Source: Apostichopus californicus (lineage: Eukaryota > Echinodermata > Holothuroidea > Aspidochirotida > Stichopodidae). From it: 24,807 nt of DNA. Position 1 is the stretch's first letter, and each line of letters begins with the position of its first letter. The notes under the pieces are model-generated. The model was given only the letters and a program-made list of their open reading frames with translations, had not been told where the DNA came from and did not search any database. Positions 20,951-24,807 of this stretch are shown here, one piece after another. The DNA lies in contig JAIPMN010015034.1 in NCBI GenBank assembly GCA_020650975.1, positions 1 to 24,807 on the forward strand, given 5' to 3'. Position numbers and translations under genes: made by a program.

Positions 20951-21125
20951 ACAAGTTACCAGATCACATTCGAACATGCTCTAAACTTTCTACATTCAAA
21001 AGTCTACTTAAGACCCCCATCTTTTAACTTGTTCTTTTGTAAATTAATCTGCTTTCTCTGTAAAGCGCCTTGAGCAGTGCCTTTTGTCTACTGATTTGGC
21101 GCTAAGTCTCATTTATTATTATTAT
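20842..21125 (+). mobile_element. 3' end of a non-LTR retrotransposon (Jockey/CR1-L2 type)
   Basis: From 20890 to the stop at 21025-21027 the frame encodes KPRLKTYGYRSF, then SGSYLWNKLPDHIR and STFKSLLKTPIF. This is the typical C-terminus of CR1/L2/Jockey-group reverse transcriptases, where an LWN.LP motif and an F(K/R)..LK...F ending are usual. It is followed by a short 3' tail with TGTAAAGCGCCTTGAGCA and TTGGCGCTAAG words and a TTA-repeat end, as in these LINEs. The 5' part of the element is absent (ordinary 5' truncation), and a 4-base insertion near 20886 disrupts the frame. Confidence 0.88.
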
Positions 21126-22081
21126 ATAAGCATAGCTTTAGCTTTCTTCATGTTTAGTAATAATGAGTGCAATTACAGTGCTAGTAGAATTCCCTAGGAT
21201 GAATACAAACACAAGTACACGTAGTCCTAAGCAAGAGTTCGAGTACGGAATTGTTCAAAAATTTAGTTCCTGTTCTTACTAATGAAAAATGCCCTACTGT
21301 AAGTACAAGTATACAAATTAGCCACAGGGTCAATGTTGTATTAGTAATTATGCCAGAATATGAGTATGGACCGTCTCAGGATAGCAAATGGTCCTTACTG
21401 TACTGCACTATTAAAGAGTCATCAAATGTATATTATGTCAGCGTTTTGTGTCCATCGCGCTGTATTACGTGTTTCAGAAAACAGACTCAGTAACTAATAG
21501 TTTCAAGTATTGAAAAACCTCAATTACTATCCTCTTAGCATGATACAATCGTTTTAATGAATAGATAGTTCTCTCTCGAGACATCGCCGTCATCATTATT
21601 ATTATCATTATTGTCTGTCATCGTCATCGAGGGAATTAAGAAATAATTCATGAAAAATTTCAGTTTCATTAGAGACCTTGAAGGAGAAAAGGGGTGCATT
21701 TATCAATGTGCTTCATACATATTGTTGTACATGTACATATTACGATTTAAGTGATTCCGGTAAGACAAGTCGGCTTGACCTTGTGTTTTCGGAAAGCGTT
21801 TGTGCGGTACTATTAACTGCAGCGCAGCGACCTTAAAAGGAAAAAGACATGGAGGGATAGAAAACTGAGAAGAATGCAAATGTGCTACGGGAAAATGTAC
21901 TCGTGATGGTAAAATAACTTGACAATGATAATGAACAATCCACTTTTTGCATGACTGGGTAATGCATTAATTCTGTTAGTGTTAAACACATATCATCATC
22001 TCCATTGTGACAATTTTGAAGGTTGACAAGAAAAGAAAATATATATACTGAACATGTAATGTTTATGTATATATGTATGTA
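21126..22081. other. Non-coding stretch
   Basis: AT-rich, with a short TCATTATTATTA-type microsatellite at 21591-21613 and a short, poorly supported open frame at 21251-21493. No family is recognised. Confidence 0.45.
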
Positions 22082-22496
22082 CAGTGTTGTAGCCAGGAGA
22101 AAGTGAGTGCTGGCTAATTTGAAGAGAGTGGCGGCTAATTTGTCTGACGATGGCGAGCGAAGCCAGCCAGCCCGCGAGCATAGCGAGCCCTCCTCTGCTT
22201 GAGGTCCAGGGGCCCTTGGTGGGGTTTGAGGGGCGAAGCCCCGAAGCTACAGGGTTTTAGTTGATTTCAATGGCTTTAGGTGGCTCTATTCTACCCCTAT
22301 TTTTTCACCTGACAGTCTTTGTGAATAGCTAAAATATCTGATATAAAATATCTGATATAAAATAGCTGATTTTTGTGACGGTCGGTAGGAAGCTTGAGTG
22401 GCGGTCGGTAGGATGCTGATTTACTCTTAGTGCCGGTCGGCAAGCACTAGTGGCGGTTACGCCCAACCGGCGCCGACCGGCGTGGCTACAACACTG
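22082..22496. mobile_element. hAT-like MITE with perfect 8-bp target duplication (415 bp)
   Basis: It starts CAGTGTTGTAGCCAGG and ends CGTGGCTACAACACTG, an inverted repeat of about 14 bases with one mismatch. It is flanked by TGTATGTA at 22074-22081 and 22497-22504. The interior is GC-rich compared with its surroundings, with repeated GGCGGCT/GGCGGTCGGTAGGA words and a GGGGCGAAGCCCC hairpin at 22230-22242. There is no transposase. It is unrelated to the CAGTGGCGGA family apart from the shared CAGTG start. Confidence 0.93.
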
Positions 22497-23071
22497 TGTA
22501 TGTATATTATATATAGATATCTATAAATATACATCTATATGTATTGGTAGAACTAGATGTATCCTAGCGAAAGAAATTGAATATGAACCTTGGAAGCCAA
22601 ATGTTGATTATCAGATGTTGTTTATAGACACACTATAGATATATGGTTATTTTAGCTTGCAAGATCAAGGGGTGACACCCTTCCTTTATAGAATCCTGGT
22701 TGTGCCCATACTTATAAAAGCATATTTACACACTCTCAACTATATATTCATGAAAATTCGAGAAAAAACAAATTCTAATAGCAACAGTGCATTGTGGTTG
22801 AGCAATTTCATAATTAACTATTTTTGGGTGGTATAGTGGTGTAGAACTTACAGTGCATTCATACCTTCCGTAGCTATTCATGAACATGTGCTTTTAGGTA
22901 ATTAAAGCAAGTTCAAATGACAATGTATTTTTTTTGTTTTATTATTCATGAGTGTTTTCTATAAATGAATTCAAATTAGGCTGGCGACTATCTGCAGTGG
23001 GTTGCACATACTGAGCACGTTATATAATTGTTTCTTGTTGGTGTTTGTATCTCCGGACATAAAATGCTTAA

Positions 23072-23431
23072 AGGGTGTAAAGACTCGCGAAAAAAGAAAC
23101 GTCTAATGCCGGTAATCTGACCTAGTTTCGAATGAGGTGTAACAGAAGTGTTAGACACCACCATCGATCCCAGAAAATACACACACAGCTTGCTACCGTC
23201 AGTAATTAGACGCTAGTGTACAGTCAGTACATACAGCTGCGGTCAATACACACAGCACAGTGTAAAAACGATACAGCGATGGTCATCTCAGGTCCAGCTA
23301 AAGATAACAAGGTATCACGTTTCATTACTGTCTGCATTTTGTAGCGACATGAAGAAAACGTCACTTGCATGCAACAGAAAGTTAACTTTTTCTGATGGCC
23401 GCACACGGTTTGGGGCGAGTCTTCCATGCCT
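23072..23431. mobile_element. TTAA-target MITE, copy 2 (360 bp)
   Basis: Ends AGGGTGTAAAGACTCGCG and GCGAGTCTTCCATGCCT form an imperfect inverted repeat between TTAA at 23068-23071 and 23432-23435. It is the fuller copy of the family seen at 18217-18535, with extra blocks near 23086-23113 and 23141-23155. There is no coding capacity. Confidence 0.9.
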
Positions 23432-23435
23432 TTAA

Positions 23436-24056
23436 TTCACAGCTACCGTATTCAGTATAAAACATGTTAGATGAAACAAAGTGTCACTGTTGCTTACATT
23501 TATTAATTTTAATTTATGTAACGTCTTTCTTTTATCTTGAGATATAAAAATGAATTTCAGTTCATGGCTCATTTATGAACATCATAGATAGCACGAAAGA
23601 TGGGGGTAATGGAGCCTTTAATGTGACTAAATTTGGTTCCAATCATTGGTATACGTTGAATATGCAGTGATATTTTTGTGACTCTAGGTGTTAATCTAAT
23701 GAACCTATTTTTTTGATTATTTTTTTTTTCAAACCTTATATCCTCGCTGTTGAGAGTTTGATAGACTGATTATGTGTTCAGGTAGATCCCCATATGACAG
23801 TCATTTGATGTACTGTTAAAAGGTCAGACAATTATGGAACGACCTAAATACATAATGGTACAACCTAATAGCAGCATAAAGTCAGCACACAACTAAATGC
23901 ATACTTTATCAAATAAGAGTTGGTATAGTCCGTTTATATTCATATAACCAGACACACAATTCTCCACCTTCATTAAATTTTCACTGAGTTCCAAAAATTT
24001 ATTTTTCTTTTCTTTTATTAAAATAGAATTTATATGATATTATATTGTATTGTATA
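23436..24056. other. AT-rich non-coding stretch
   Basis: No gene, element end or extended repeat recognised. Confidence 0.45.
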
Positions 24057-24113
24057 TTGCATTGGATTGGATTGGGTTTTATAGGATTGGATTGGATTAG
24101 ATTAGATTAGATT
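24057..24113. repeat. ATTGG / ATTAG pentamer microsatellite
   Basis: Tandem ATTGG units pass into ATTAG units after a short interruption (GGTTTTATAG). It is a low-complexity array of about 55 bp. Confidence 0.88.
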
Positions 24114-24254
24114 CGAATTAATATTATAATAACTTGATGAGAAAAACAACCGCGTCTTGTTGTCTTGCAAATTAATTAGTGACATCTCCCAGTGAAAATC
24201 TAATGCAAACCGTTTTCGCATCATAAACAGGTTATATAATAATCTCATATTGCC

Positions 24255-24807
24255 ACAAAATATGCTAGAAATATGCTAGAACATTCCATAAGTGGTTAGC
24301 AATTTCAGAGATGAACTCTGCCAGACACTGACCTCTTCAGAGCATCTTGCCTCTTTGAGACACTGAATCACCAATTTTCATTTAAACAGAACCCCCCATC
24401 ACCCAGAAGTCTTAGAACCACTTGGAAAATCATTTTTGGAAATCAATCAGTATAAATTGTAATCCAAAATTTTAAACTCATAAGAATTAATAACCAGATG
24501 ACAATAATAACTGCCTTTTTGAGTACTAGTAAGATAGAGACATCCTATGGAAATGTTGCAGGTCTTAAGTAAATATCTCAGGTTGTATACACACTTATAG
24601 GTCATCTCTATTCCCCTCAAATATGCTAGAAATATGCTAGACAGTGGAAGCCCTATACTGCAGTTACTATAATGATCAAACATGAAGCCTTCTTCAGAGC
24701 ATCTTGCCTCATTAATTGAGACAATCAATCAAAATAATTCATTTAAAAGAAAAGAGCCCTCATCATCAAGAAGCAGTAAACCTCTCAGAAAAATTGTTTG
24801 GGAACAC
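24255..24807. repeat. Diverged duplication, unit about 360 bp, cut by the window end
   Basis: TATGCTAGAAATATGCTAGA occurs at 24261 and 24622, and TCTTCAGAGCATCTTGCCTC at 24334 and 24691. Between and after these anchors the two copies are alike but diverged, with TTCATTTAAA and a later CCC..CATCA region in both. The second copy may continue past the right edge. It could be a tandem pair of an unrecognised repeat family. Confidence 0.75.

Noticed and set aside
18872-24807. Search for the next RGS exon (helical extension / G-gamma-like domain)
   Set aside because: No frame with the expected Trp-(Asp/Glu)-Phe and glutamine-rich motifs next to splice sites was found. It is probably beyond the window.

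Overview
The window looks like nuclear DNA from an invertebrate animal. It is AT-rich, the only host coding sequence is split by kilobase introns with GT..AG borders, and it is full of short inverted-repeat transposon copies, microsatellites and a LINE tail. The style of the repeats suggests a marine invertebrate, perhaps a deuterostome such as an echinoderm. That is an impression from memory, not something the sequence proves.

Host gene. Three plus-strand exons (14446-14542, 14783-14995, 18768-18832) join in phase into 125 residues. They encode the end of the N-terminal segment, the DEP domain and the start of the helical extension of an R7-family regulator of G-protein signalling, closest by eye to RGS9/RGS11. 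No earlier or later exon was found, so the G-gamma-like and RGS domains should lie beyond the right edge and the 5' exon is unresolved. Most of the window is therefore probably intron or 5' flank of this gene.

Mobile DNA. The most interesting object is a 3.07-kb DNA transposon at 6122-9195. It has 16-bp perfect terminal inverted repeats, a minus-strand transposase-like gene in several frames, and eight exact copies of the 15-mer GGTTACTCACGTTAC, four near each end and all in the same orientation. Around it are six or seven families of non-autonomous elements. There are three copies of a hAT-like MITE (4330, 9690, 13581) and another hAT-like MITE with a perfect 8-bp target duplication (22082). 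There is a TTAA-flanked MITE in two copies (18217, 23072), plus single inverted-repeat elements at 10449 and 17272. The 3' end of a non-LTR retrotransposon (Jockey/CR1-L2 type by its protein tail) lies at 20455-21125 and was caught up in a 385-bp tandem duplication.

Tandem repeats. There is a GTAGTG hexamer array (1861), an ATATGATAC-like array (5297), TTA repeats, a 33/40-bp minisatellite inside the R7 RGS intron (15660-16113), a pentamer array (24057) and a diverged 360-bp duplication running off the right end. A 10-N assembly gap sits at 12260-12269 beside a C run. No tRNA, rRNA, CRISPR array or bacterial gene was seen.
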